From Lasiodiplodia sp. COLG20 (Eukaryota > Ascomycota > Dothideomycetes > Botryosphaeriales > Botryosphaeriaceae), in NCBI GenBank assembly GCA_009801085.1, contig VNWV01000021.1, positions 124,001-188,000 of the forward strand: 64,000 nucleotides of DNA. Reading direction: 5' to 3'. This document shows, one piece after another, positions 11,643-24,292 of this stretch; within the stretch, counting starts at the first letter, position 1; each line of letters opens with the position of its first letter. The position numbers were made by a program, and so were the translations under genes. The notes beneath the pieces were generated by a model. It was not told the origin of the DNA, ran no database searches, and worked only from the letters and a program-made list of their open reading frames with translations.

Positions 11643-13012
11643 TCACTCCGCAATATACACCCCCTCCTCAAACGCACTCACGTACGCGGCTCCCGGCACG
11701 GTCCACTGCTTCAGCGCCTCGCCTTCCTCGCCCTCGATCTGGTCCATCAGCCAGCTCACCATGTTCCCGAAGACGACGCTGCCGGCGGCGTTGAGGTGGG
11801 TGCGGTCGTCGCTGTCCAGGTTGTAGGTGTAGGCGTCGTCGGCGCCGATGGCGTTGAGGTAGTCGGTGCTGGCGCGGTTGAGGTCGATGGAGAGGGCGGA
11901 CGTCGACGCGGCCGCGGCAAGCGTGGCGGCGCGCTGCGCGGCGAGGTTCTCGGTGATGGACGAGTTGGAGGAGCTGTATTGGCGGCGGGAGAGGGGGGTT
12001 ACGAGGATCTGAGCGGTGGGGGGTGGAGAGTAAGTATCGTGGTTGGCGTTTTCGGTGAGAGGGGAGAGGGGAGAGAGAAAAGGAGTGGTGAAGAATGATT
12101 GCTGGTTTGGGGGTGAGGGACAGCAGAGAAGTGTTGCTGGATGGGAGATGAATTCGCGGTCATGCTGTTGCGGTTCTTTGAGAACAGACGCAGGACTGGT
12201 GGTGGTGGTGATTGTGACGCTTTACTGCTGCTATTGCTGCCACCTCTGCTGCTCGCGCGATGATGCTGCACTGGTCTCTTTGCAAGAGTCCAATTGCAGA
12301 AGGCGATGGAAGTGGGTATAAAAGACGAAAGATAGGTGTTCCTCTTCACTTACCGGTTTGCCGCCCGCATCGCGCACGTCTTCGACGAACTGCGCCAGAT
12401 TGGCAGTGTACTCGTCAATGCTGATGCCCTTGTCGGATTTCTGATCATTGTGGCCGAACTAGTGGATTTCCAAATGTCGATCGTCAGTGCTCTGTCACAT
12501 CTTGCCAGGGGGCCGTGGATCGGAGTAACAAAAGAAAAGCATCACCGGCTCTGCCATAAAAAAAAAAATCACCCCATACACGTTCATGTCTACGCCTTTC
12601 TTCTTTCTGAGGATCACGAGGGGAGAAGAAAAAAAATAGTATGGAATGAAGGCCTCAGTCTCACCTGGATCGTCACGTATGGCGTGTATTCAGCCACAGC
12701 ATCCTTGACCTCCTGGAGCACAGTGTCCCAATCTCCGCCTTCCCGGAAGCTGACGGTGGTCGCACCGTTGTGGCCATAGTTCTTGCCCGTCGCGCCGTTT
12801 TGGAGGGTGGTTTCGAGGAAGCCATTGCCCCAGCCGCCGCCATTGGTGGACTGCACCGCTGTTGTGCTGTCGCCTGCGAGAAAGAAGGCTGCTGGCTTAT
12901 CCGCTGCTGCAACCGAGGCCAAGGAAGTGACTGCCGCGGATCTGGGAGCAGCAAGAGCACCGCCGGCGCTGCCAAGCAAGAGCGCGGTGAAGGGGTTGGT
13001 GGAGAAGAGCAT
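11643..13012 (-). CDS. Rhamnogalacturonan acetylesterase (CE12, SGNH hydrolase)
   Basis: Three exons, 13012-12665, 12458-12354 and 12008-11643, give 272 residues. A signal peptide is visible (MLFSTNPFTALLLGSAGGALAAP). Block I is FLAGDSTTA with the nucleophile Ser49; GGGWGNGFL, GHNGATTVSFR and FGHNDQ provide the oxyanion-hole Gly and Asn; DRTHLN near the C-terminus provides Asp219 and His222 of the triad. This matches fungal rhamnogalacturonan acetylesterases, which remove acetyl groups from pectin hairy regions outside the cell. Introns have good borders (GTGAGA..TAG with a CTGAC branch site; GTAAGT..CAG with a CTTAC branch site), and joining restores IQFGHNDQ and GGKPILVTPLSRR. At 206 and 345 nt they are far longer than most others in this window. 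A TATA-like element lies about 225 bases upstream of the ATG. Confidence 0.9.
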
Positions 13013-13233
13013 CGTTTTGGGAGTTGCCTAAAGCGGCAAAGACAGGGTAGTAAACGAAGCTGCGGGGGAAAAACAAGAGAGCAGACAAGGTTCGCTGTTG
13101 CTGTGCCGCATTTTGGTCGACTTTAAAGTCTACCTTGACTTCTTTTTCCCCGGCCGTCATCTCCACCTTGATGAAACGGGACTGGATGGTGCTGCGGGGT
13201 GCACGGAGGAATAGTCGCAAACACGGACGCTCG

Positions 13234-13239
13234 TTTATA
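13234..13239 (-). promoter_or_regulatory. TATA-like element upstream of the esterase
   Basis: TATAAA on the minus strand, about 225 bases upstream of the esterase start codon. The distance is long for a core TATA unless the 5' leader is long, so this is a weak call. Confidence 0.3.
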
Positions 13240-15400
13240 CGAATGCTCGTTTTAAGGTGTGCTCTGCGACAATATCGCCTCCAATCAGCGCGTCGGCGAA
13301 ACGAAATTCAGTGGATATTTTAGCCGCTCGGAAACAAATAGCCCGGACCGACGGCCCCGGCGTCCTGGACGAAAGGAAGTTTGGAATCATACTGTGACGG
13401 GAAGTGAAAGAAAAATAATTGACGGGTCTGTCCGCGGACAGGAAGGAGGACCGGAGACGGAGGAAAGACGCTCGATTGTTCCCCCATCAGGTACCAAAGA
13501 TGAGAAGGGTCCCGTTTGACGTCATAGCGGCGGGCGTACCCGGCGACCGTTGCTCGTTCCGGTCGGTCGAGAGTCTAGACTTTAGCCTCCAGACCCCTAT
13601 CGGTGTTTAGCGAGACCGACAATATCTCGCTCATGCACAATGATGTGCCTTTCCGCAGGCGCAATGGACATCCCCAGCCGCTGATGGACTTTCCGCTCGT
13701 CGAATCGACCGATCCAGGCTTTATTTACAAGATCTGATCCACCTATGGAGCCTCATCGGAGCCATCACCTTGATGATTCTGGGACGACCAGACCAACCAC
13801 CGCGCAGCGACTGTTACACAATGACGTTGCCTTGCGGCCAGATAGGTTCCCCAAATAACCCTGTAGCGGTCCAGCCTCGGCACACCACACAGGGGTCCAG
13901 TTGACCAAACGCCAGCTTCTTTGCTTTGCTCCTCGATCCTCCTCAGTTTCGCGATTCGTGCGCCTGATGATTTCCCGTTGCGAAGGGTCGAGCGAAGGCG
14001 GGAGGCGAAAGCACAACGGATCCAGGCATGCTGACGACATTCAGTGTACCGTGATCACCACCACGCTGCGGGATCCTGACAGTTGAGAACCTTAGCGTTC
14101 ACATGAACCGCAAACTTTCCCATTGGGCCTCAACGCGGCCTGGCGCGATGGTGGCGGGCGCTTGCTTACCGCTCCCTCAGCCAACCTCTCGTATGGTCCT
14201 GCACGCTGCTCCCTGTACGCCGCCACCACAGATGCGGGCATCAAACTCTGCTATGTGCCGTCGATGAGATTGCAATTCAAGGGCAGGCCATCCATCTCCT
14301 CGCCCGGGACCAGTGCCGGTCGTCGAGGATTTGTATTGCCCTCTAGAGACGCAGAACCTATGTGACACCGCGCTATTTGCCTGGCATTTGGGCCGTGAGG
14401 GACGTGGCCATGGCAGTTTGAGGAAGTTGATGGCCTGATCCTTCTGGATTCGCATGGGAAAGCGCTAGTGGGCACGGCTCGATTGTCGTACTGCATCTCA
14501 AGCTGTTGAGGTCTAGGCTCTTGCCAGATGCGTCTCTGTTACGGTACTGCTGGTATTTGGTATTGTTAGATGGTGTCTTACCGTCTTTGAAGCTGGTGCA
14601 ATTTCACTGTTTATTGAAACAAAGGAAAAGGGGGACTTGCCAGAGCCGAGCTCGAGAGAGCGTGCTTCCCGTCATTAAGCCATGTCTCTAGATCCTGAAG
14701 TGCTAGCATGAATTCTTAAGCGATTCAATCACTTCTCGCTCTCGCCAGTAGCCTCCAAATGTACCCACAAAGACGGGGGGGAAACATACGACCCATGTGA
14801 GCGCCGCTAGCATGCCATCCCTCGAGTTTATAGGCTTCTCCATCACTTCATGCAGGTGATTCGGCTACGTTCTGAGCCTTCTACCTCATGCCAAAAGACA
14901 CGACTAGGCCAAGGACGAATCAGCCATCCCAATGCCCTCATCTGAAGCTCAACAGCAATACGCTAGCAGTGCTAATTTACTTGGAGCTGCTGAACAACTA
15001 TTAGTCCCGAGCAGGAAGCTCGAATATATCACTAGTGAATCCAATCTACTCTTGCAGGAGCCGGCGAATCGAGCCTTCCAAGACCTACCCTTCCGAACCG
15101 ACTAAGAGTAACGTGGATGAAGTCCGGCAATGTGCTTTTAGAGCCTTAAAATCGATTAAATTTCTTTGAGTACTACATGGAGAGCGACAGTAGACTGTGC
15201 TTGACTGTGTGTCCAACCAGCCTAAACCTACATAACAAATCATTCGCTGAACTTGGATGGGTGGTGTTGGTATTTAAACTCGGAGCTGGGTCCATCTTCC
15301 CATCCGCTTCCACATCCGCTTCCGCTTCCGCAACCTTGCTTTTATCCCCCTCACTGAGAGACACCCATTCGGATCTCCACTGTCCGTACATCAAGGGTTT

Positions 15401-15432
15401 ATTCTCTCTCTCTCCAAAAAAAAAAAAAAAAA
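15401..15432. repeat. CT microsatellite followed by a 17-A run
   Basis: A run of CT dinucleotides passes directly into seventeen A. On the plus strand this could be a polypyrimidine-like tract next to a poly(A) remnant of an old retroposed sequence, but no source gene is recognisable upstream, so it may be simple low-complexity DNA. Confidence 0.6.
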
Positions 15433-17578
15433 GGACATAAAAAGACGAACTCAGCGTATAGACAAGCTAGATCACGGCTCGTGTTCCGACTTTGCCGCCT
15501 TGATTATTAATTGCTCGTTGATAGCTTTGGAGCCGCAAGGTTCTAGTTCGCAGCCTCTCGTGCTCACTGCATGAGCTGTTGATGTTCAACGGTAGGGTTG
15601 GGAGAGCCGGAAGCTGTCAGCTGCACTTCGGAGTATTCCGGCTAAGCGGCAATTTTACGCCGCAGTGATATCTCTTACGCTAGAGTTTCACAGCGAAGTG
15701 GGTCCTTGCATGACTTGGATGGAGTGGGATAAGCATTCCGCCCGGCCCAAGGTCGGGGTTCCTAGCGGGGGGAGCCCAAAGCTCGGTATGAACCGAGTTT
15801 CAAACGGCCACTAAAAAGATCACCAGTAGATCGTTAAAATGCAAAAACTCACTTTACTGTGTTGATACTTGTTGAGAGGTCAACGCTTCTTACGCACGTT
15901 TAATCAGCTTTCCCCTGACTTTGGAAGAATGCTTCAACTAAGAGATATGAATCGTAGCTGGAGTTGATGCGATGGCCGGAGCACAGAGAGAGGGTTGAAT
16001 AATTGCCCCTGGAATGATCAAGGGAGTTCCAGCTCTGAGGGGCATTCTTTAGAATTCATGTGCGGACTCTGCGTCTGGGAAGCTCTTGATGCTTCTTAAT
16101 GCTAGCATATTTCGATAAAGCGATGGGAGACAACCAAAGTACGACTACCGATTTCATACAATGCCAAGAAGCAAGTAAAGGGCACAGTGTTGGTGAGTTC
16201 ATTTGAAAGTCCCATGCTTGATGATTTGTGGAGCTGGGCTTGTTAGTGCCTGCGCATTATACCGCCAGATCCGGCACGGATCTTGGTTCATCAGCAGTTG
16301 ATGCATTCATATGTACATTTGAAACGAGACAACGGCGGAAATAAAGATTTTTCTGACATCCCGCGTTCGCGTGAGGTTCGCATTCCGCAATGGATTCCCT
16401 TGGCTCAACAGGCCTCGTATGCGAGGTGGGTCCACCCTGGCTCCCAATCGACCGATTTCAACAAAGATCAACCGGACTTTTTCCCTCGATAGTATGCATG
16501 GTGTTGCTTGCGATGTGAACACATGGCGCCACGTAATCCGTGGCTTGTCTTGGTCGTACCCGAACCGAATATACTGGAACTCGGTACCGACGCCAAGATG
16601 CCGACATGACATCCGAACGCGAGGCTTAGATATTGGAGAGCTGGGCAAATCGCGAAACATGAAGTGTGGCGAATATCGTCGGCCCAAATGAGCACACAAA
16701 AAGCATCAAGCCGGAATGGTGCGGATAGTCGCGTAACTTTCCCCGCTATGTTGCTCCACTATCTCTCCTATCATCGCTCCCTGTTGCTATATTGTATCCT
16801 CATATACCTTCTTGATCTTAAGATCTCTCAGAGCTATCTTTGAAACCCTATTCAGTTCAAGATATGCGTGCTAAGCATCATATCCTGACTGATACCCAAC
16901 GAAGATACGTGGCACTGCTGGCAGAGCGAACGCAGCGGGAAAGGAACTAAGTCGGCTTCGAATTCCAATCTATGAATGATGTTGCGTCGTTATATTTCTC
17001 CGACTCTCATCAGCACACCGCCGCAGTCCAACTCGGAATGCCTAGGATTTCAATGACATCGTCTGTTTCGGAGATGTCCCTAGATAGTTGAAAGGTGCTT
17101 TCGAATCCCAACAGGGATTGATCCGATAGGACGATGAAGGTATCATGGGAACGTAAATTCCGAGGGCTACAGAGCGTTGATGCTGACAACGCAGCTGCTT
17201 ATCAATATAAAGAAGGATTATTCCCGAAATCCCTGCTATAGGACAAGGGATGTTCTAGATTTTCTATGCCTCTATGCAAATTTCCCTAGACCGCAAGTGC
17301 TCGTAAGAATCGCCCCTAGAAGGCGACAGTGCTGCAATTTGCCACCACGAATCGCGATAAGTTACCAACGTGGTACTCCCTACCACATTCTTACATACAA
17401 ATTCTTACAGGCGCCGAAGGGATCGTCGATTTGAAAACAAGGCGCTTGGCACATATGCAGCCCTTCGAAATGGCCTGCGTTTGCATGGTCAGTTCGCCAC
17501 TTTATTCTTAGCATTGTGTCGAGCGCTGAACCGAGAGAACTGACATGGCTGGAACGCACCCGGTAAATATTACTCTAC

Positions 17579-17605
17579 CCACGGTCTTGACTTCACTGAC
17601 CGTGG
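17579..17605. repeat. perfect 8-bp inverted repeat with 11-nt loop
   Basis: CCACGGTC and GACCGTGG flank an 11-base spacer. It stands alone in the gene-free region; no protein-binding assignment is possible. Confidence 0.6.
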
Positions 17606-20600
17606 AGCCCGGGAATAGGAAATAAGAATCAAGCGGCAACCTCGCATTTGGTGGATCCTTAGAGCGTGATTACTCATGTCATCGGGCCACCGACCAACAT
17701 TCTCCGGGTAAGGCAGATTCTCCTGAAGAGATCACCTTCAACCCCAATGCTACTTCCTAAGACATCGCCTATGGAGGCTTGCATTTGGCGACGGTTCTTT
17801 CATTGAAGGGAAGGCTTTCAACGATCTTGTTCGACTTTGCTAATTCTTGATCATCTCCCTATAGACCACGTCTGTATTAGTACCCACTCGCCTCTATGCG
17901 CAAGGCTCCGGGCTTTTCAACCCTTTGAAGTTCCTGGCTTTTTAGCCACTTCAGAGACACTGAAGTCAAAATGGAACATTCTTTCATGGGAAGCGCCATC
18001 TAGAGAGCTCCCATATGCATCCTCATGGGAAAGTTAGTCTCGTCGTATTGCATACCAGGGAGTCAAACGCCAACCCTACGAGTTCAGAATAACCAACGAA
18101 AAAATCCTTCGATTCCTTCCACAACCGCAAGAAACGTTTCTATGGACACCTCGGATTGTCGCTTGTGAGCCTCGGGCCTCGTATTCGCCTCTCTAGACGA
18201 AATTGTGTGGGATAACTCGGACAATGATTAAAATCGCGACTTCTGATTTTCGCTCGCTCCATTGACGGAGCAGGCTGTACCATAGAACCAAGATCTTATG
18301 GATCTCTGGGAAACAGTGGTGGCCGATGTTTACGCAGCGGCTTCTTGCGGAATCACCCTCGAACGTAAAAGATCTCAGAATGACTAGTACGAGAGGAGTT
18401 AGCAACCGAACGGATAATACAAAGTTTCTTCTGCAGGAGGAGCAGTGCTCTCTCCTTCATTATATTGTCAAAGGCATGTTGCGCTTCCGCAGGTCCAAGC
18501 ATCTCCACCAGCATCACCTAAAAGGTGAGGCGAGTCTAATCAACACAAATCAATGGAATTGATCTCAAATTCATTATGTACAACAACCTGTGATGGAGGG
18601 CAAGTGCCTGTCAAGCAAATGATCAGGTGAAATCCAATTTCCATGTAAGCTGCACGCAGCTTGTGGTTGTTCAATGCCGGTTTTGTGTGCTTGAGACTCT
18701 CTATAACTACCTCTCTTAGTGGATGAATCATAATTTCAAACGAACCCTGTGGTGAAACATGCGCAAGTGAAGCATGCAAATCGCCTTCTCGTCTAAAAGC
18801 ATCGACAGCATGTGAGAATTACGATGGTAGACTAGAGTTCTAGTATTCACGTAACTTTCCGTCGGTGACATTGAGTTTCCTTGGTTGAGGACCTCTAAAG
18901 CCATTCCAACAGGCTAGCTTTAGTGATATTCCCAACGGTTTAAGCCAATATGTGCTGTAGGTGGATTCTCGGCGCAACACTCAGTCTTAAGCATACCGAC
19001 TCGTACCGCGAAGAAAATGGCTCATCATGACGTGCTAGGCGGCAGAAGTAAAGGGTAAAGCGTTACCCACTGTTCTCTCTCCACTGTTCTTCATCGAGAT
19101 AGGACCCTTGAAAAATGAATGAAAGTGGACCGGTGTCCATAAAAAAAAGATTTCGCAACCTTTGCAAAATCTAGGCGATGTCTAAGTCCGTCGGCCCCGA
19201 GGCGAAGGAGCGCGGCGAGGCTGGCGGCTGACGCAGGTCCTTCCGCTAAGCCACCCGGAGGAGCAAGGCAAGCAATCACAAGGCAGCAAAGAGCGTGAAG
19301 AAACGAAAAAGAAAACTTCGGTTTCCGAACTCTCAGACATACCCCCACCCTCCTCCAAATCACGACGCCGACTGCTCGAACCTAGCTGCCCCTGAGTCAT
19401 TCCCTAGTTCTTCGCATTCCTTAGCAAGACCGAACTCTATATGGCTCTGTTTAGAGTTTATATGTCTTAGAAACGACGATGGACCAAGAGCGACACAATC
19501 AGCCCAGCCTCCGGTTCAACCCACCCCACGGCAACATCCAATCGCCGTTCTCCGGACCTAGTTCCGCAGTTCTTTCCCTTTTCTAGCCACCTTGCGTTTT
19601 TCTTTTTTCCCTGCTCCCCAAGAACAGTCCCACTCTCGCTTACGAATGAACTGGCTAACAACACCCGCGGCAAAGAAAGCCTTTCCGGGTGGCACACTCT
19701 CGCTTCTCCACCACCGGCACGGCGCGTGGATGAGGTGAGCTGGGAAATGGGCGGGAAAGCGCCCACTCCCCCCCCCCACTCCTTCCTGCCGCTCTGTCGT
19801 TTTCCCTCCTCCCCTCCCACCTTCCCCCATCCCTTGCTCGACCCCGGCATGTTTGGAGTCGGTCCCGCTTCCCCGCATGGGTCAGGCTGGCCTCCCTCCC
19901 CTACGCCGGGGAACGGAGCGCGGGAAACTGCTAGGCGGAAGGACGGGTGGACCGGGAGGGAACAGGTGTGGAGACATGCAGACGAAAAGGTAAGATGTAA
20001 CAAGGATGCTCTGATGGGCACGATGCATGCAGGTGTGTGGAGTCCGCACGCTTGGGTTTGTGTGTGACTATGAGAACGGGGAATGGCGGATGCATATCAT
20101 GTGTGTAAGTGTGTGTGCACACCTGGACTGAGATCCGGAGAAAAGAGAGGACGAAAGAGAAAGAGAGCAAGGAAGATACGAAGATCGCTCTAATCCCTCC
20201 ATTTCCGTCTTCCTCATCGCTTGTGACAGCTGGATGTTGCGTGGAATCATGCAAGATGCAAAGCAAGCCTTGCGTTGTAATCCCCCAACGACTTCGCCAT
20301 ACAGTGCGTGAAACAGAAGCCAGCGGTGTGAATGTTGGATTGCGGATAATTAGCTATGCTGATCTACAATATGGCTCCAAACATGAGGGGGCTGTACCAG
20401 TGAATGGGGAAACAACCCCCCGGCTTGGTGGCTTGGAAGTGAATGATGCCCAAGATGATCGTCTCAACTAAATGTACCTACCCGTCGCAGAGATGCTTGT
20501 CACGTCCGCGTTTTGGCACCTATATGGCTGGCTGACAATTCCGGGCGGGAGGGGATCGTCGAGGGAAGAGAGGCGGGAAGCGGTAGAGGAGAAGGGCCCC

Positions 20601-23434
20601 ACATGGTAGGGGGCCGTGGGTTGAAGCGGGCATCAAGAGAAAAGGAACTAGCATTTCTCTGGTCCAGCTAACGGAAAGTGACAGGGGTGAGCCCTAGTTT
20701 GGCGACAGATATGTACACCAAATAAAGCCCAAGATGACGGGCGTTAGCGGCGGCTGAACGGCCCCGGCCGCAATCCCCCCTCTCAACGGCCGTTAAACTT
20801 TCGAAGATCCTCTCGCCCCGGCGTTGGTGCTGCCTTAAAGTCAATGTTCGGATGGAAGGCAGATCGTTGCTCAGTCTGTAGTTGCGAATGTTAGTTCCGC
20901 TAGCGCAGTGGCTGGTGATTCATCATCGCCGATGGATGGCAATAAGGATGCAGATGGGCACCAGGGAAACATCATCCGACGGGGCCTGTTGTATAGTCAA
21001 ATGTGGAGATAACCTTCGGTTGCTGGGGCTTGACGAGGTGAGGTGAGTTGCGCGGCCTTCCCAGCATTGCAAGCCATGCCAGCGCGAGATCTGCAGTGGC
21101 ACAACAGTATGGATCCTGCGCCTTTAGACTGGTCTCGACCGCAGCCCAGCCACACGGGGCGCCTTTCCGTCAAGATAGAGCGTGCGTCCGCAGCGCGGGA
21201 ACATCGATGTGTAGCAGGGCAGGGCAGGGCTCCGGCCAGCCCTTGCCTGCGGCGGAGACGTTTCTACGATAACATCGGGTCTCACAGGATTGGCTGTAGC
21301 GCGGTGCATAGGCGCCCCTATCCAACTCGTAACTGCGTGCCTCATGCGAGGAGCGGGTTTCTGAGCTCGCTGCAGGCGATGCGGGAACGTGGAGGAGCAA
21401 GCTGCGGGATGATGTCAGTGCAGCCCCGGCAATGCCGTGCCAAGGCGTTGCTCAAAGTCGCCGTCGCCTACCTCCTGGTCGAGTAAAACCCCATCTCCTC
21501 CGTGCCACCACCAAACGTTGATTTCGATCTCATCATTATGGCCTGACGTCAAGGGCCGAAAGTAGCGTAGAGACGGTGTAATCGAAGGAGGCGTGACAGC
21601 ACGCATTACACAGTGCTAGCGGCCAGCGTAGCTCTACCATGATGATGCATGGTGCTGGTGCTGATGCGCTGTCGGTCCCGGCATTGTGTGCTTGCCCCTG
21701 TGGCCCCGCTCGCATGCTCGTTTCATTCCAAGCGGTAGTCCGCTGCAGCCATCTGATTCTCTGGAACGGCCAGCGGAGAGGGAGGTGGTAATTTGCATTG
21801 CTGACCCCGCTCCGTCCAATCTGATTGGAGAGGCATTTTCTGTGTGATCAGGGAGGTCGATCCTGCCAGCGGCAAAGAGATGGACATCGAAATCCGACCT
21901 GCCGTCTGTGAACCATTTGTCGGGAAGAGCTCCGGCGGCGAAAGCTGCCTGTGACACAGCCATGCCCACCAATCTAACTTCGGGATTTCGCAAGCTGTTT
22001 GACGATGTGTTAGGAACCCGCAATATGAGTAAGTTCGCCAGGTATGTCGGTGCTCAGGTTGAATCAGGGCGCACACCTACCCGTAGAGGGATCAGCTAGT
22101 CAACTCACTCCCTGAGAGCCTGTTCACGAGCGTTCCCTTCGATTCCGGCGAGATGTAGAGCTGCTGAAAGCAGTGTGTTGTGTTGAGTATAATCGTTCTT
22201 GCAACACCGCGCCGGTAACGGGGCCATGAAAGACTTCAGTACTGCCGAGGGTCTGGTTAAGATGACCTGTAGAGTGAGAAGCAAGCCAATATATGCATTT
22301 TCGGAACGCCGTTTCAGCTCGGTAGAAAAAAAGAAACCGTGTAGTGTGGGGGCATCGCATATCTCAGCTCCCACCACAGGTGGGCGTCTCAGACCACTGC
22401 GGAGCAAGGGTCACTTCTCACAGACGCGCCCAGCACAGCAGTTGGTCTAAATACCTAGTGTTTGATGGATGGTCCGAAGGTTGGGGCCACTTCCCATGTA
22501 GCGTTGGGCTGATATGCAAAAGGACATGTCGCATCTCTGCTCGGAGACCTCGTCCCTGGAGCTGCCTCAGTTCTAGGCCCGGAGACATCGAGGCCTCCGA
22601 TCCGAACAGCACCAGTCTAGCGAGCCCCGTTGGGCAGCATTAGACTACCCTGTACTGATATGAAATATGTACTCGGTAGTAGTGGAGAGAGTGGGCCTTG
22701 GTGTGCAGGCTTTGCTTTCAGCCGAATGTGGCAAACGGTCGACTCAACCAGTTATGTTTGATTCGGAGAATTCTCTCCACCCGGAGACTCAGTGTTCGAT
22801 CAGGGATTGTCCCAGGCGCTTGCTGACGGAGCAAGTTCCGATGAAGGGAAGGCGTGTCTCACTGCCAACCCGGTTCATGGTTAGTAGAAGACCCTGATCA
22901 TGTCAGCTGTGCGGATGTGCCTGCCTAGACGAACTGTCCTTCAAGCAAGCCAACAGCGCTAAAAGTCTTCACGCCTGTGAGCTAAATTTAAGATGTGTTG
23001 CGCAGCAGCAGATCAAAACGTGGCAGGAGGTACAGCATTTGAGAATAACTCCTATTCAAACCCATATAGATATCCAAAGCTATGCATTGCTCCCGTAAGA
23101 TATGCTCGTCAAGAACAAGGAAACAGGAACAAGAGGAACAATCAACCTTCCTTTTTTGTTTAATGAGACAGATTCCCTCAAAGCAAGGGAAACATAAGCT
23201 TTTGTAGGCATTAAAATCGGCAGTCCGAGTTACCAGCCCCGGATGACGGTTGCACAACCCACGCCGTACGCCATCGTGTTGGATAACAAGAGAGTTGAGA
23301 AAAAAGAGGAATGTTGAAGAAGAAAGCAGGCTGGCCGTTGACCAACGTCATCATCAAAAGTGGTCAGCCGTCTCTGTAGCAGGCCAGAACAAACGCCAAG
23401 GAGAGTGGAAGAGAAATGGTCTGAGGCACAAAGC

Positions 23435-24292
23435 CTAGCGGCACTGTTGGACAAAGTTCTGGAGGTCCGGGAAGTCATGCATATTGAGAATCGTCTTCTT
23501 GACGACAGACTTGACCTCCGGCTTCTGCTCGTCAGAAACACCGCGGACCTTCGGAATTCCCCATTGCTCCCGGATGCGATAGTAGGCGCAAGTGAGTCCG
23601 CCGGCTGTGCGCTCCTGGTCGGGGTACGTTGGCCAGAGGCCCGCTTCTTGGTGACGTCGCTTTTGGCCGGCAGGGAATCGGTCGCGGAACTCCTTCTCGA
23701 TCTCCTTCCAGGTCATACCTCGCAAGATGGCACAGACCATGATGAAAGCACGCTCTTCCTCGCCATAGGTGTGGCGGGGCTCGCGAAGAGGAGTATCGGC
23801 ACGGCCGTTCCTGGATGAGCCACCTGGAGAGCCCTGGTGGTAGGTCGAGGGTGAGTCAGGGTCCGAGGTATCGATGAACTCGCTCTCGGAGTAGTTCGTG
23901 CTCCCTGCGGTGCTCGGCCGCCTGTAGTTTGATGCGGAGTTGACCGAGGTCCATGGAGAATGCTTCGCAGAGGCGGCGGCGTATGCGCCAGAGTACTGGG
24001 CCTGGACGTGATGGCCACGAACAGGAACCGGTTGCTGGTTGTACTCTGCACTGTAGCCGTAGTGGGCGTAGCCGGCAGAGTGGTACGAGCTCTGGCTGGC
24101 TCTGTTTGGGGCTGAGCGGCTGCCCGGCGCGACGAAGTCGAGAGACATTCTCTCCAGACCACGAGAGTCTGGGCTCTGCGCGCCAGCCCTGGAGTGGCCA
24201 TCAATTGGAGAGGAACTTGTTGAACTGTTCCGGCTGCCATTGGATGGAGGGGTGGATGAATCCTCATTGAGGATGTTCCGGATGTTGCTCAT
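23435..24292 (-). CDS. Myb/SANT-like putative DNA-binding regulator
   Basis: Single-exon protein of 285 residues, beginning MSNIRNILNEDS. Residues 1-170 are disordered and rich in Ser, Tyr, Gly, Pro and Asn. Residues about 175-250 form a compact segment: TYGEEERAFIMVCAIL, GMTWKEIEKEFRDRFP, then basic QKRRHQ, a Trp-Pro turn and LTCAYYRIREQWGIPKVRG. The spacing of helices and tryptophans resembles fungal Myb/SANT-like domains in which the last helix contacts DNA. A C-terminal tail ends in a short amphipathic helix (MHDFPDLQNFVQQC). I know no characterised orthologue. Reasons to think it real: one ATG-started frame of this length, clean transition from disordered to structured sequence, and GC-rich codon use like the housekeeping genes. 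It is isolated, with about 10 kb empty downstream and 3.3 kb upstream. Confidence 0.7.
   Translation of the reverse strand: MSNIRNILNEDSSTPPSNGSRNSSTSSSPIDGHSRAGAQSPDSRGLERMSLDFVAPGSRSAPNRASQSSYHSAGYAHYGYSAEYNQQPVPVRGHHVQAQYSGAYAAASAKHSPWTSVNSASNYRRPSTAGSTNYSESEFIDTSDPDSPSTYHQGSPGGSSRNGRADTPLREPRHTYGEEERAFIMVCAILRGMTWKEIEKEFRDRFPAGQKRRHQEAGLWPTYPDQERTAGGLTCAYYRIREQWGIPKVRGVSDEQKPEVKSVVKKTILNMHDFPDLQNFVQQCR

Larger units (their letters stand above)
13013..23434. other. 10.4-kb stretch without a recognisable gene
   Basis: Neither strand shows a gene I can support. Open frames are short, overlapping and compositionally random; the longest (minus 19467-20021) is a low-complexity Gly/Pro/Arg frame in a C-rich tract. 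The first 250 bases are the esterase upstream region. Local features are a CT run followed by 17 A (15401-15432), an 8-bp hairpin (17579-17605), a run of ten C (19768-19777) and a GT-rich tract (20101-20120). No terminal repeats, transposase or reverse-transcriptase motif was seen. It may hold noncoding transcripts, decayed repeats or long regulatory DNA for the regulator gene at its right edge. Confidence 0.5.

Noticed and set aside
14761..14830. ACATACGACC string like the start of a 5S rRNA gene
   Set aside because: The following bases do not continue as 5S rRNA. No other 5S or tRNA A/B-box pair was found by eye.
19467..20021. 184-codon minus-strand frame
   Set aside because: Low-complexity Gly/Pro/Arg frame caused by a C-rich tract.
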